A stretch of 64,000 bases of DNA from positions 248,001 to 312,000 of the forward strand of contig CAKZRP010000037.1 in assembly GCA_937146765.1 (NCBI GenBank), in the 5' to 3' direction. Position 1 is the first letter of the stretch, and the number at the start of each line of letters is the position of its first letter. The notes below the pieces were generated by a model, which was not told the origin of the DNA, did no database searches, and saw only the letters and a program-made list of their open reading frames with translations. This DNA comes from an uncultured Paracoccaceae bacterium (GTDB lineage Bacteria; Pseudomonadota; Alphaproteobacteria; Rhodobacterales; Rhodobacteraceae). Position numbers and translations under genes: made by a program. Shown here piece after piece: positions 8,670 through 17,684 of the stretch.

Positions 8670-9079
8670 CAAAGACCTTGGCGTTGCAGCGGGTTGGCCG
8701 AAGGATATCAGGCCGGCGGCTGGTCGCAAGACGCTTGCAGGCCGCCGCCGCCGGAAGGCCGGGGAGAGGGGGGCGCTCCCGCCCGTGACCCATCCCCTGC
8801 CTGCGGCAGGACCCGGGAGCCCGGTTGGGCCGGGCGGGCGCCGCGCCAAAGGCGCGGCGCCCGCCCCACCGCGACTTGCAAGGCAAGGCGCAATCCCTCA
8901 AGCCGTCGCGCAGCCTCCCGCACAACCCAAGGGCCGACGCAAGGCTTCGGCCCCCGGTGGCCCTGCCTGTGCAGGGCGAAGCATCCCGAGCCAGTCGCCG
9001 GGCTGCGGCCCGGCGCGCCTTTTTCAAACTGTCGCCGGGCTGAGGCCCCGCTAACCCGCGCCTCTGCCTGCGGCCCGCT
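8670..9079. other. Gene-free GC-rich stretch carrying a two-hairpin repeat
   Basis: No convincing coding frame was found. The centre (8832-8891) is copy A of the dispersed two-hairpin repeat listed separately. The remainder is GC-rich low-complexity sequence. The ends serve as the promoter side of the small gene at 8265 and the 3' side of the aminotransferase gene. Confidence 0.5.
8832..8891 (+). repeat. Dispersed two-hairpin repeat, copy A
   Basis: Hairpin 1 is a perfect 16-base stem (8832-8847 with 8851-8866) with loop AAA. After the spacer CACC comes hairpin 2 (8871-8879 with 8883-8891, nine-base arms, one mismatch, three-base loop). AATCCCTC follows. Copies with the same architecture but different stem sequences occur at 48515-48572 and 60778-60837. 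Confidence 0.7.
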
Positions 9080-10339
<1,260 letters not shown>

Positions 10340-10368
10340 TCAAGTCATCCCCGAAGGAGACAGATCAA

Positions 10369-10770
10369 ATGACCGAAACCGAGATGGACTGGTATGGACC
10401 CGATGCCGCAACCTTTGGTGACCGGGTGGCCGCGGCGCGCGAAGCGACCGGCATGTCGCAGGGCCAGCTGGCGCGGCGGATCGGGGTGAAGAAGACCACC
10501 CTGCAGGGCTGGGAACAGGACCTCTCCGAACCGCGGGCCAACAAGCTGTCGATGCTCTCGGGGCTGCTCAATGTCTCCATGGCCTGGCTGCTGACCGGCG
10601 AGGGCGATGACCTTGTCGCTCCGAACGAGGACACGCTGAGCGCCGATGTGGCGGTGATCGCGCGCGAATTGCGCGCCCTGCGCGAGGATCTGCGCGCCCA
10701 GGCGGAACGTGCGGGGCGACTGGAAAAGCTGCTGCGCCGGCTGACCAGCGGGCAGGAGATCGAGGAATGA
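10369..10770 (+). CDS. XRE-family helix-turn-helix regulator
   Basis: The 133-aa protein starts behind a clear AAGGAG site. An HTH_3 domain covers about residues 15-75 (FGDRVAAAREATGMSQGQLARRIGVKKTTLQGWE). The C-terminal part (about 90-125) is an Arg/Glu/Leu-rich helix likely to form a coiled coil. The stop overlaps the start of sdhE by four bases (ATGA), so the pair is co-transcribed. Targets are unknown; the divergent aminotransferase gene shares the upstream region and is a candidate. Confidence 0.85.
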   Translation: MTETEMDWYGPDAATFGDRVAAAREATGMSQGQLARRIGVKKTTLQGWEQDLSEPRANKLSMLSGLLNVSMAWLLTGEGDDLVAPNEDTLSADVAVIARELRALREDLRAQAERAGRLEKLLRRLTSGQEIEE

Positions 10771-11060
10771 GGCCGCCGCTGGAGGCCCAGGAGACCCAAG
10801 TCCGGGACGAGAGCCGCGAGATCCGTATCAAGCGTCTGGCGATGCGCTCGATGCGCCGGGGCATCAAGGAGATGGACATTCTGCTCTCGGCCTATGCCGG
10901 GGCAAATCTGGAGGCGATGGAGGAGGCCAAGCTCGACCTCTACGATTCGCTTTTGCGGGAAAATGACCAAGACCTTTACCAATGGGTAACCGGTCAGGTG
11001 CCGGCGCCGGAGGTGTTTCACGATCTGATCGCCGAAATCTCTCTAACATACCAAAAATAA
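10767..11060 (+). CDS. sdhE: Succinate dehydrogenase assembly factor 2 (SdhE/DUF339)
   Basis: The 97-aa product carries the family signature RRGIKEMD, whose RGxxE core is needed for attaching FAD to SdhA. A five-helix bundle is expected over the whole length, normal for this small cytosolic family. It overlaps the XRE gene by four bases, an arrangement suggesting coupled translation. The sdh operon itself is not in the window. A Met-rich and charged segment follows the signature, as in other SdhE proteins. Confidence 0.88.
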   Translation: MRPPLEAQETQVRDESREIRIKRLAMRSMRRGIKEMDILLSAYAGANLEAMEEAKLDLYDSLLRENDQDLYQWVTGQVPAPEVFHDLIAEISLTYQK

Positions 11061-11138
11061 GAGAGAAATTCGGTTTAACGTATTTTCAGGAAATACCCGT
11101 CACATTTGTCATGAAGCCATTTCGATTCGGAGATGCTC

Positions 11139-11636
11139 ATGAGTATGGAACGACCAATCAACCAGGTGGACCGCAAGGGGTTCATGACTGGTTATCTTGA
11201 TGCGCTGGCGCTGGTGGAGCGGTTGCACCGCCTGTTGCTGGACGTCATCAAGGACGAGTTTGAACGCGTCGGTGTCCTCGACATCAACGCGGTGCAAGCT
11301 TTGTTGCTGTTTAACATCGGCGACAATGAAGTGACCGCGGGGGAACTCAAGACCCGTGGCTACTATCAGGGGAGCAACGTCAGCTACAACCTGAAGAAAC
11401 TGGTGGAGATGGGCTATATGCACCATCAGCGTTGCGAGATCGACCGCCGGTCGGTGCGCGTGCGCCTGACCCCCCGCGGCCGGGAAATCCGCGACATCGT
11501 GGCGTCGCTCTTTGCCCGCCATGCGGAGGGTCTGGAAACCAAAGGCGTGATCAGCGCCGAGGGGATCGACGGCATCACCAGCTCCCTCAAACGGATGGAA
11601 CGGTACTGGTCCGACCAGATCCGCTATATCTACTAA
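11139..11636 (+). CDS. MarR-family winged-helix regulator, LdtR-like
   Basis: There are three in-frame ATGs (11133, 11139, 11145). GGAG at 11129-11132 is best spaced for 11139, giving 165 aa. The winged helix spans roughly residues 40-125; the NVSYNLKKLVEMGYMHHQRCEIDRRSVRVRL region (in two parts) is the recognition helix and wing. The sequence resembles the alphaproteobacterial LdtR-type MarR proteins, known to control an L,D-transpeptidase and stress genes in some relatives; that target is not shown here. The upstream 75 bases are AT-rich and promoter-like. Confidence 0.8.
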   Translation: MSMERPINQVDRKGFMTGYLDALALVERLHRLLLDVIKDEFERVGVLDINAVQALLLFNIGDNEVTAGELKTRGYYQGSNVSYNLKKLVEMGYMHHQRCEIDRRSVRVRLTPRGREIRDIVASLFARHAEGLETKGVISAEGIDGITSSLKRMERYWSDQIRYIY

Positions 11637-12334
11637 GCGCCGCTTTTGCGGGCCCGGAGGCCCGAGGAGCATCAAGACAGGATTTGCCAGTTCGCCCGTC
11701 CGGTTCGCCGGACACATCAAGACAGACCGGACGATCCCGCAAAACTGTCAACCCCGTCGACCCCGCCGCAGGCTCTGCGGACAGGCGGCACAGACGGGGG
11801 CGGTTGCAGAAGCAACCGAGGCCCTGCCGAAGCCGGACTATTCGGCAATCTGTCAAACCAGTGCACGTTGCGCGTTGCATCCCATCGGTTCCGGGAATGC
11901 TGCGACGGTGACCCATAGGGGCACCTGAGCGGCTTTGCCGGTCGCGGGGACAGCGACCGGTGCTTGCCATGCGCGCGGGGGTCGATAAAGGGCCGCCGAC
12001 CCGCGAGGCCTTGTCCCGGGCGTAAGAGCCTCGCCCGTGGCTGTTGGGGTTTTGATCTCCCGATGCGGGCGCGGTCCTGCCTGCGCGCGTGGCCGCGATC
12101 TGATCGCGGCGTTGCGGTGCTGGCGTCCTGATAGGGATGTCAGGGTGCTGATGCGACCACGCTGACGTCCGGGACCGGACAGGGGGGCTCAAAGGCGTCG
12201 ATCCGATGCCTGCGGCCGTGTCCTCAGCTTGTGTCCCGCGACCTGTTTCCTGCGGCCCGTTGCGCAAGGACCCGGCCTCTGCCTGGACCTTGCGGCAAGA
12301 GCGGGCGCCAGGATCGCAGGCTGTGGATCAGGGC
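11637..12334. other. 698-base gene-free stretch rich in perfect hairpins
   Basis: Frames here lack coding character on both strands. Perfect stems occur at 11698-11713 (six-base stem closed by TTCG), 11766-11780, 11801-11818, 11826-11846, 11939-11959, 12004-12033 and 12092-12110. CATCAAGACAG is repeated directly at 11670-11680 and 11715-11725, flanking the TTCG hairpin. It could be a structured RNA, a cluster of REP-like units, or a decayed element. Confidence 0.5.
11698..12110 (+). ncRNA. Candidate structured RNA or hairpin cluster
   Basis: Seven separate self-complementary stems of six to nine pairs lie within about 410 bases with no ORF. One is closed by a stable cTTCGg tetraloop. There is no recognised RNA family, promoter or terminator, and the strand is arbitrary. 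This is an inference from base pairing alone. Confidence 0.25.
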
Positions 12335-12904
12335 CTAGTCCAGGGCGCGAAACACCGCCCGGATCTGACCGGCAGTCGGCTGCGGCCCCTGACCGGTTGC
12401 GTGCATCAGCATGATGCCGTCAATCAGCCCTGCACAGGTTTCGACCTGCGCGGGGCTGCTTTCGTTGAAATTCAGCTCCAGGAAAAACACGATGGGGCGT
12501 CGGGTCGCGGCGGACAGCCGATCGCCGATCCCTGCCAGCGCCGGGTCGCGCATGCCGGCCAGCGTCAGTTCCAGCCGGGCCAGATAATGCGCCCGGGCGC
12601 CGTCGGTATAGCGCAGAACCTCGGCCCCGACGAAGGCCAGCCCCGCCTCCAGCCCGTCGCGAGAGACCTCGCGGGCAAATCCGATCTGCATCTCGGCGCA
12701 ATCGGCACTGAGCAGCGCCTCAAGATGCTCTGCCGCGGCGAGAAGCAGGGCGGATTTCCTCGGATAGTGATAACTTGCGGTGCCTTGCGGCAGGCCTGCC
12801 GCCGTATCGACGGCGCGATGGGTCACGCCTTTCAGCCCCTCGCGGGCCAGAAGGTCGATGACAGCGGCATGCAGCAAAGGCTTGCGGGTATCTTTGGATG
12901 TCAA
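12335..12904 (-). CDS. TetR-family regulator
   Basis: The N-terminal HTH (about residues 10-55: VIDLLAREGLKGVTHRAVDTAAGLPQGTASYHY) is typical TetR. The C-terminal ligand domain has the TetR_C shape and no obvious ligand signature. The best start is a TTG at 12904 behind AGAGG, giving 189 aa; the frame runs on upstream into the divergent gene without a good ATG. It is divergent from the RidA-like gene, and a perfect palindrome (12931-12942) between them is the probable operator. TetR proteins in this arrangement usually repress themselves and the neighbour. Confidence 0.85.
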   Translation of the reverse strand: MTSKDTRKPLLHAAVIDLLAREGLKGVTHRAVDTAAGLPQGTASYHYPRKSALLLAAAEHLEALLSADCAEMQIGFAREVSRDGLEAGLAFVGAEVLRYTDGARAHYLARLELTLAGMRDPALAGIGDRLSAATRRPIVFFLELNFNESSPAQVETCAGLIDGIMLMHATGQGPQPTAGQIRAVFRALD

Positions 12905-12930
12905 CTTTGCCTCTTGTGTTGTGGTAATTA

Positions 12931-12942
12931 CTACATATGTAG
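12931..12942. promoter_or_regulatory. Palindromic operator candidate for the TetR regulator
   Basis: CTACATATGTAG is a perfect 12-base palindrome in an AT-rich island between the divergent TetR and RidA-like genes. On the minus strand a TTGGCT hexamer lies 17 bases from TATGTA, so the site would overlap a -10 element of the TetR promoter. Confidence 0.5.
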
Positions 12943-12991
12943 CATTATGCTTTGAGCCAATCTTATCCCTCATGACAGGATACCGACTATC

Positions 12992-13399
12992 ATGCCCGAT
13001 GCCATCACGCGACTGAACCCCGCCAGCCTGCCCGGATCCACCGAGATGGGCTATTCCCAGATCTCGATCGTTGCGCCCGGGCCAATGGCCTATGTCTCCG
13101 GCCAGGTGGCCTGGCACGCGGACGGGCGCCCGGTGCCCGACGGGCTGGCGGAGCAGATGGACCTGGCCTGTGCCAATGCCCGCGCCGCGCTGACGGCTCT
13201 GGGCGCCGGACCGCAGGATATCGCGCTGCTGCGCTGCTATGTGACCGATCTGACGCCGGAGCGTCTGGGCCAGCTGATGCCGGGGCTGCTGCGCTTTCTG
13301 GACGGGGCCGAGCCAAGCCTGACCGGGGTCGGCGTGGCGGCGCTGGCCGCGCCCGACCTGCAGGTCGAGATCGAGATGACGGTGCGTCTGCCGGGCTGA
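12992..13399 (+). CDS. RidA/YjgF-family protein lacking the catalytic arginine
   Basis: This 135-aa trimeric-fold protein shows MAYVSGQVAW and a C-terminal LQVEIEMTVRL strand, both family landmarks. In active RidA imine deaminases an Arg precedes the segment leading into VEIE (VARLPKD...VEIE). Here the equivalent is VAALAAPDLQVEIE, with no Arg, so reactive-imine deamination is not expected. Such Rid subfamilies often belong to amino acid or amine pathways with unknown reactions. An AGGA site precedes the ATG. It is divergently controlled with the TetR gene and stands alone downstream. Confidence 0.85.
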   Translation: MPDAITRLNPASLPGSTEMGYSQISIVAPGPMAYVSGQVAWHADGRPVPDGLAEQMDLACANARAALTALGAGPQDIALLRCYVTDLTPERLGQLMPGLLRFLDGAEPSLTGVGVAALAAPDLQVEIEMTVRLPG

Positions 13400-13483
13400 G
13401 GCAGCCACAAGAACGCCCGCCCCGGGGCACCGGGACGGGCGAGGCCTGCGGGGCCGCGGGGGGATCTCCCCCGCAAACAGCCC

Positions 13484-13912
13484 TTACCAGTGGCCGGTGT
13501 TTTCCATGCTGGACCAGGGCTCTGCCGGGGCCAGGGCCTCACCCGCCTGCAACAGCTCGATGGAGATATTGTCCGGCGAGCGCACAAAGGCCATGCGACC
13601 ATCGCGCGGCGGGCGGTTGATGGTGACGCCATTGTCCATCAGGAACTGGCAGGTCTCGTAGATATTGTCGACCTCATAGGCGAGGTGCCCGAAGTGGCGG
13701 CTGTCCGAAGGCAGGCCCTCGTCGCCGTCCCAATTGTAGGTCAGCTCCACCGGGCAGTCTTCCTGACCGGGAGGGGCGAGGAAGATCAGCGAGAAGCGAC
13801 CCCCTTCATTGTCGTAGCGGCGGGTCTGTTTCAGCCCGAGCAGCTCGTAGAAGGCCATGGATTTTTCCAGATCCTTCACCCGGACCATCGTGTGCAGATA
13901 TTTGAGCGGCAT
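13484..13912 (-). CDS. gloA: Glyoxalase I (lactoylglutathione lyase)
   Basis: GloA isomerises the methylglyoxal-glutathione hemithioacetal to S-lactoylglutathione. The 142-aa protein has two VOC beta-alpha-beta-beta-beta modules. Metal ligands are seen at His7 (HTMVRV), Glu56 (VELTYN), His76 (FGHLAYEV) and Glu119 (SIELLQ). These are all four expected for the Ni/Co-type enzyme, and the short length also fits that class. The start at 13912 has GGGAGAGG upstream. Convergent with the RidA-like gene; a GC hairpin around 13417-13441 lies between their ends. Confidence 0.93.
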   Translation of the reverse strand: MPLKYLHTMVRVKDLEKSMAFYELLGLKQTRRYDNEGGRFSLIFLAPPGQEDCPVELTYNWDGDEGLPSDSRHFGHLAYEVDNIYETCQFLMDNGVTINRPPRDGRMAFVRSPDNISIELLQAGEALAPAEPWSSMENTGHW

Positions 13913-14061
13913 CGGCCTCTCCCTTTAGTACAAGTGCCAAAATAATTCTCTCGCGGCTGAACCTAAGCCCTCGCGGCCAAATGTCGAGAGGGGCCGTGCT
14001 AATCCGCTTGGATCTCGGTGGCCTGCGGGGTATCACCGGGGCAGCATCAGGAGGCCCATTC

Positions 14062-14895
14062 ATGCAGCAGTACCACGCCGCCTTGCAGCATATCCTCGAC
14101 CACGGGGTGGAGACGACCGACCGCACCGGCACCGGCACGCTCTCCTGTTTCGGGATGCAGCAGCGCTATGACCTCGCCGAGGGATTTCCGCTGGTGACCA
14201 CGAAAAAGCTGCATCTGCGCTCGATCATCCACGAGCTGCTGTGGTTCCTCTCCGGCGATACCAATATCGGCTATCTCAAGGACAACGGGGTTTCGATCTG
14301 GGACGAATGGGCTGATGAGAACGGCGACCTTGGCCCGGTCTATGGCCACCAGTGGCGCAAGTTCCCCCTGCTGGAGCTGGCCGAGGGCACGCTGGGCGAT
14401 GAGCCGCTTTACCGGGCGGGCACGGTCGATCAGATCGCCGATCTGGTGGAGATGATCCGCAAGAGCCCCGACAGCCGCCGCCTGATCGTCTCGGCCTGGA
14501 ATCCGGGCGATGTGCCGGAGATGGCGCTGCCGCCCTGCCATACGCTGTGGCAGGTGCGCATCCTCGGCGGCAAGCTGCATCTGCAGCTCTACCAGCGCTC
14601 GGCGGATATGTTCCTCGGGGTGCCCTTCAACATCGCCTCCTATGCGCTCTTGTTGCAGATGCTGGCGCATGTGACCGGCTACGAGCCGGGCACTTTTGTG
14701 CATACGATGGGCGATGCACATATCTATTCCAACCATATGGAACAGGTGCAGTTGCAGCTGTCGCGGACGCCCAAAGCGCTGCCACGGATCGAGATCAAAC
14801 GCGAGGTTTCCTCGATCTTCGACTTCACTTACGAGGATTTCGAGGTGATCGGCTATGAGCCCGATCCCAGCATCAAGGCGCCGGTGGCGGTCTGA
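14062..14895 (+). CDS. thyA: Thymidylate synthase
   Basis: ThyA methylates dUMP to dTMP with methylene-tetrahydrofolate and yields dihydrofolate. The ATG at 14062 follows AGGAGG, giving 277 aa. The N terminus [15 protein letters not shown] and the TDRTGTGT motif are canonical. The nucleophile is Cys159 in LPPCHTLWQ, and [20 protein letters not shown] contains the dUMP-binding Arg, Ser and Asp residues. folA follows 24 bases later and recycles the dihydrofolate product, a common and functionally logical operon. Confidence 0.97.
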   Translation: MQQYHAALQHILDHGVETTDRTGTGTLSCFGMQQRYDLAEGFPLVTTKKLHLRSIIHELLWFLSGDTNIGYLKDNGVSIWDEWADENGDLGPVYGHQWRKFPLLELAEGTLGDEPLYRAGTVDQIADLVEMIRKSPDSRRLIVSAWNPGDVPEMALPPCHTLWQVRILGGKLHLQLYQRSADMFLGVPFNIASYALLLQMLAHVTGYEPGTFVHTMGDAHIYSNHMEQVQLQLSRTPKALPRIEIKREVSSIFDFTYEDFEVIGYEPDPSIKAPVAV

Positions 14896-14919
14896 TCCCC
14901 GGCAAAGAAGGCAGAACCC

Positions 14920-15402
14920 ATGATTACCCTGATCGTCGCCCGGGCCCGCAATGGCGCCATCGGCAAGGACAATGACATTCCCTGGCACGCGCCGGAGGAT
15001 TTGAAGGCCTTTCAACGCGAGACCCTGGGCGGGGCCGTCATCATGGGCCGCAACACCTGGGACTCGCTGCCGGTGAAGCCGTTGAAAAACCGGCTCAATA
15101 TCGTGGTTTCGTCAAATCCGCAGGCAGCCGAGCGGGTGGTGCCCTCGATCGCGGCGGCCATCGCGCTGGCGCGGGCGGAAGGCTATATGCGGATCTACGG
15201 GATTGGCGGCGCCGGGATCTACAAGGGGATGTTGGGGCTTGCCGACCGGCTGATGATCACCGAGGTCGATCTGGAGATTGCCGAGGCGGATGCCTATTTC
15301 CCCGCCTTCGCGGCGGAAGACTGGCGGGTGACGGCGGAATTGCCCCTGCGCGCCGAGGCGCCGGCCTGTCTGTTGCGGGAATATCAGCGCAACCCTGTCT
15401 GA
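14920..15402 (+). CDS. folA: Dihydrofolate reductase
   Basis: FolA reduces dihydrofolate with NADPH. The 160-aa protein has the canonical N terminus (MITLIVARARNGAIG), the loop and helix DIPWHAPEDLKAF with the acidic catalytic residue, MGRNTWDSL for cofactor binding, and YGIGGAGIY near the NADPH pyrophosphate site. It lies 24 bases after thyA on the same strand with a GAAGG ribosome-binding site, so the two are one operon. Confidence 0.95.
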   Translation: MITLIVARARNGAIGKDNDIPWHAPEDLKAFQRETLGGAVIMGRNTWDSLPVKPLKNRLNIVVSSNPQAAERVVPSIAAAIALARAEGYMRIYGIGGAGIYKGMLGLADRLMITEVDLEIAEADAYFPAFAAEDWRVTAELPLRAEAPACLLREYQRNPV

Positions 15403-15441
15403 ACGCCTGTTTCAGGCGCGTCGAACGGGCAGCCAGCGGGC

Positions 15442-15466
15442 AAAAAAACAGGCAGCCCTGCTGCCC
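15442..15466 (-). terminator. Rho-independent terminator of the cold-shock gene
   Basis: On the minus strand GGCAGC-AGG-GCTGCC forms a six-pair stem followed after two bases by seven T residues (A-run at 15442-15448 on the plus strand). It lies about 90 bases past the cold-shock stop codon and also faces the end of folA. Confidence 0.75.
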
Positions 15467-15556
15467 TTGGATCATGCAGTGCCGCGGATCATGCGCTGCT
15501 GCGCCCAAACAACACGGGGGCCGGTCGGGCGCAGCGGTGTTTTGGGGGGGAGGGCT

Positions 15557-15763
15557 TCAGAGCGGGCGAATGTCGCCGGCCATTTGACGGCCGTCGCGGC
15601 CCTCGGTCAGCTCATATCCCACTTTCTGATTGTCCGCGAGGCCGGTCAGGCCCGAGCGTTCAACGGCGGAGATATGGACAAAAACATCCTTGCCGCCTTC
15701 TTCGGGTTCAATAAAACCATAGCCCTTGGTGGTGTTGAACCATTTCACGGTGCCGATTGGCAT
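15557..15763 (-). CDS. Cold-shock protein, CspA family
   Basis: The 68-aa OB-fold RNA/DNA chaperone carries RNP1 (KGYGFIEP) and RNP2 (VFVHIS) with the conserved aromatics, and WFN near the N terminus. A strong AAGGAGA site precedes the ATG at 15763. About 130 to 200 bases upstream lack genes, leaving room for the long 5' leader typical of cold-shock mRNAs. Genomes of this group carry several such paralogues, so I give no specific symbol. Confidence 0.95.
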   Translation of the reverse strand: MPIGTVKWFNTTKGYGFIEPEEGGKDVFVHISAVERSGLTGLADNQKVGYELTEGRDGRQMAGDIRPL

Positions 15764-15987
15764 GTCCCGTGTCTCCTTCTCACTTGCACTTCACTTCGGG
15801 GAAAGCCCGACGTACCTTTCGACCACACTGACCGGTCCCGTTTCTGGGGTCCCGGAGCACGGTGACCGAGGCCTTTGGTTAACAAAAGACCACGATTATT
15901 CTGGCACGCGTGGTTGAAAAATCAAAGGAAATCGGCGGGACTCTCCCGTAAATTGTGTGAAACTTTCCTCAGCAAGACGGAGCCGAG

Positions 15988-16305
15988 ATGAAACTCTATG
16001 GTTTGAAGACATGTGATACCTGCCGCAAGGCCCTGAAGTCATTGGCGGATGCGGAGTTTGTCGATGTCCGTGCCGAAGGCGTGCCACAAGCGGTCATTGA
16101 GCAGGCATTTGCTCAATTCCCGGACAAGTTGCTGAATACACGTTCAACCACATGGCGAGAGCTGTCGGAGGAGGACCGCGCAAGGCCGGCGCTGGAATTG
16201 CTGGCGGCGCATCCGAGTCTGATGAAACGGCCGCTGATCGAAGCGGAGGGTACGCTTTATCTCGGCTGGGATGCACAGGTGAAAGCGGCGCTCGGCGGGG
16301 TCTGA
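15988..16305 (+). CDS. ArsC/Spx-family thioredoxin-fold protein
   Basis: The 105-aa protein opens with MKLYGLKTCDTCRKALKSL, where Cys10-x-x-Cys13 is the family redox motif. The C-terminal MKRPLIEAEG motif with its Arg-Pro is typical of ArsC/YffB-type proteins. There are no arsenic-resistance neighbours, so arsenate reduction is not supported; the YffB-like branch (glutathione-linked, function unclear) fits better. A CGGAG site precedes the ATG. It converges with the DoxX gene across a probable bidirectional terminator. Confidence 0.85.
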   Translation: MKLYGLKTCDTCRKALKSLADAEFVDVRAEGVPQAVIEQAFAQFPDKLLNTRSTTWRELSEEDRARPALELLAAHPSLMKRPLIEAEGTLYLGWDAQVKAALGGV

Positions 16306-16324
16306 GAGGGCTGGTGCAACAGGC

Positions 16325-16363
16325 AAAAAAGGCGCGCGGGGCGGGAGCCTCGGGCGCCGTTTT
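16325..16363. terminator. Probable bidirectional terminator
   Basis: An imperfect 12-pair GC stem lies between the convergent ArsC-like and DoxX genes. It is flanked by an A-run on its left side and by TTTT on its right side, so it can act in both directions. Confidence 0.6.
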
Positions 16364-16374
16364 CCGGTGCGGGT

Positions 16375-16929
16375 TCAGGCGGTGGCACGGCGGCGCAGCA
16401 GCGCGTCCAGCGACAGGGCGCCGGCCCCTTTCACCACCAGCACGGTCAGCAGGAAGACCCAGAGCAGCCGCTGGTCGAGGATCACCCCGTCCGAGAGCCG
16501 GTCGAACCAGGCGCCGAGGGTCTTTTGATCGGTGGCCCCATGGCCATAGATATCGGTCAGCGACTGCACCATGACAAAGCCGATCATCCCGAGCGCGGCG
16601 AGGCGGGTGGCGAGGCCGAGGACGATCAGCAGCGGCAGCAGGAATTCGGCATAGGTGCCGGCCATGACCACCGCCCATTCAAAGGCACCGAACTGGCTGA
16701 TGTCATAGCCGGCCGCTTCCAGCTTTTTCGGGAAGATCTGGCTATAGGCGCCGATCGAGGGCGAGAAGAGGCCGAGGAGGCCGTCGCCGAGCTTGGTCAG
16801 GCCGGAGTTCCAGTAATAGACCAGAAGCACGGCGGCAAAGGCGAAGCGGGCGAAGAGCGGCAACAGGACATTGCCCGCCCGCTCGATCATGTCAAAGAGG
16901 GCGTTATGCAAGGAAATCAACGCGGTCAT
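16375..16929 (-). CDS. DoxX-family membrane protein of the bufferin operon
   Basis: The 184-aa inner-membrane protein has about four hydrophobic helices, as in DoxX/TQO-like proteins. Family-type residues lie in the first helix region (RFAFAAVLLVYYWNSGLTKLGDG) and in AEFLLPLLIVLGLATRLAA. It is the last gene of a four-gene unit; its start lies eight bases beyond the stop of the DUF2063 gene. DoxX proteins are frequent members of DUF692/DUF2282 operons, where a role in redox or quinone chemistry at the membrane has been proposed. That role is inferred, not shown. Confidence 0.85.
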   Translation of the reverse strand: MTALISLHNALFDMIERAGNVLLPLFARFAFAAVLLVYYWNSGLTKLGDGLLGLFSPSIGAYSQIFPKKLEAAGYDISQFGAFEWAVVMAGTYAEFLLPLLIVLGLATRLAALGMIGFVMVQSLTDIYGHGATDQKTLGAWFDRLSDGVILDQRLLWVFLLTVLVVKGAGALSLDALLRRRATA

Positions 16930-16937
16930 GGGAGATC

Positions 16938-17684
16938 CTATCGTGGTGGAACGGTGAGGGCCTGACCCTCGATCAAAAGCGCCAGGGTGGCGGCGAGGTC
17001 AAAATCGGCTGTGGCGGTGGCGGCACTCTCGGTGGCTTCGCCCAGGGTCCTGCCAGCCTCAAGCGCGGCGATCCAGGTGGCGGCGCCGGGGAGCAGCAGC
17101 AGCGGGGCGGGGTCGAACTCCGGCCGGCAGATCAGCACGTTCTGGCCGCCCGCCTCGGGCTTGGGCGCGCCCGGGGTGGTGTGGTAGTGCCAGATCGACC
17201 AGATCGGCCAATGCGAGCGCAGCAGGAGTGCCGAGGGCGCCAGCGCAAGGCGGGTCCGCATCAGGTCCTCTGGCGCCAGCGTGCCGAGGTAGAGCGGATC
17301 GAGGGGGGGCGCGTCGGCGGCGTGATAGCTCTGGCGCAGGGCCAGCTCCAGCCGTGCCACATCGGCGAGGTACCCGAGGTGGGAGAGTTGGTCGAGCCCT
17401 TCGATAAAGGTGGGCAGATCTGCTCCATAGTGCATCATCAGCGGCGAGCGGGGCGGATGGCTGCGCAGATAGAGCCCTGCGAGACCCTTCATGTTCTCCT
17501 CGCCCAGAAGGCGGGTGACGGTCGGAAACCCCTGTTCCAGCGCCTCGGTCAGGGAGACCGCGACATTGTTGCGATAGACGTTGAAGCGGCGTCCGGCGGG
17601 GCGGGACTGGCCGTCCAGCAGCCCCTCGGGCACCGGCAGGCGGGCGTCCAATATGGCGCGGGTGAAGTCGGGCGCACGCTGCAT
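16938..17684 (-). CDS. bufC: BufC-type partner protein (DUF2063 family)
   Basis: The 248-aa product has the DUF2063 N-terminal domain over about residues 5-95: a helical segment, RRFNVYRNNVAVSLTEAL, and FPTVTRLLGEENM. The rest is helical with a small C-terminal beta part. In characterised bufferin systems this protein partners the MNIO enzyme and recruits the precursor peptide. The stop of bufB and the ATG of this gene share one base (TGATG), so translation is coupled. The DoxX gene follows eight bases later. Family assignment is secure; partner recognition is from family knowledge. Confidence 0.87.
   Translation of the reverse strand: MQRAPDFTRAILDARLPVPEGLLDGQSRPAGRRFNVYRNNVAVSLTEALEQGFPTVTRLLGEENMKGLAGLYLRSHPPRSPLMMHYGADLPTFIEGLDQLSHLGYLADVARLELALRQSYHAADAPPLDPLYLGTLAPEDLMRTRLALAPSALLLRSHWPIWSIWHYHTTPGAPKPEAGGQNVLICRPEFDPAPLLLLPGAATWIAALEAGRTLGEATESAATATADFDLAATLALLIEGQALTVPPR

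Noticed and set aside
11587..12267. 226-codon minus-strand frame in the gene-free stretch
   Set aside because: Composition is Arg/Ser/Pro-rich without secondary-structure pattern, and it runs through several perfect hairpins.
15988..16305. Arsenate reductase
   Set aside because: The fold and CxxC fit, but there are no arsenic-resistance neighbours and the YffB-like branch is as likely.
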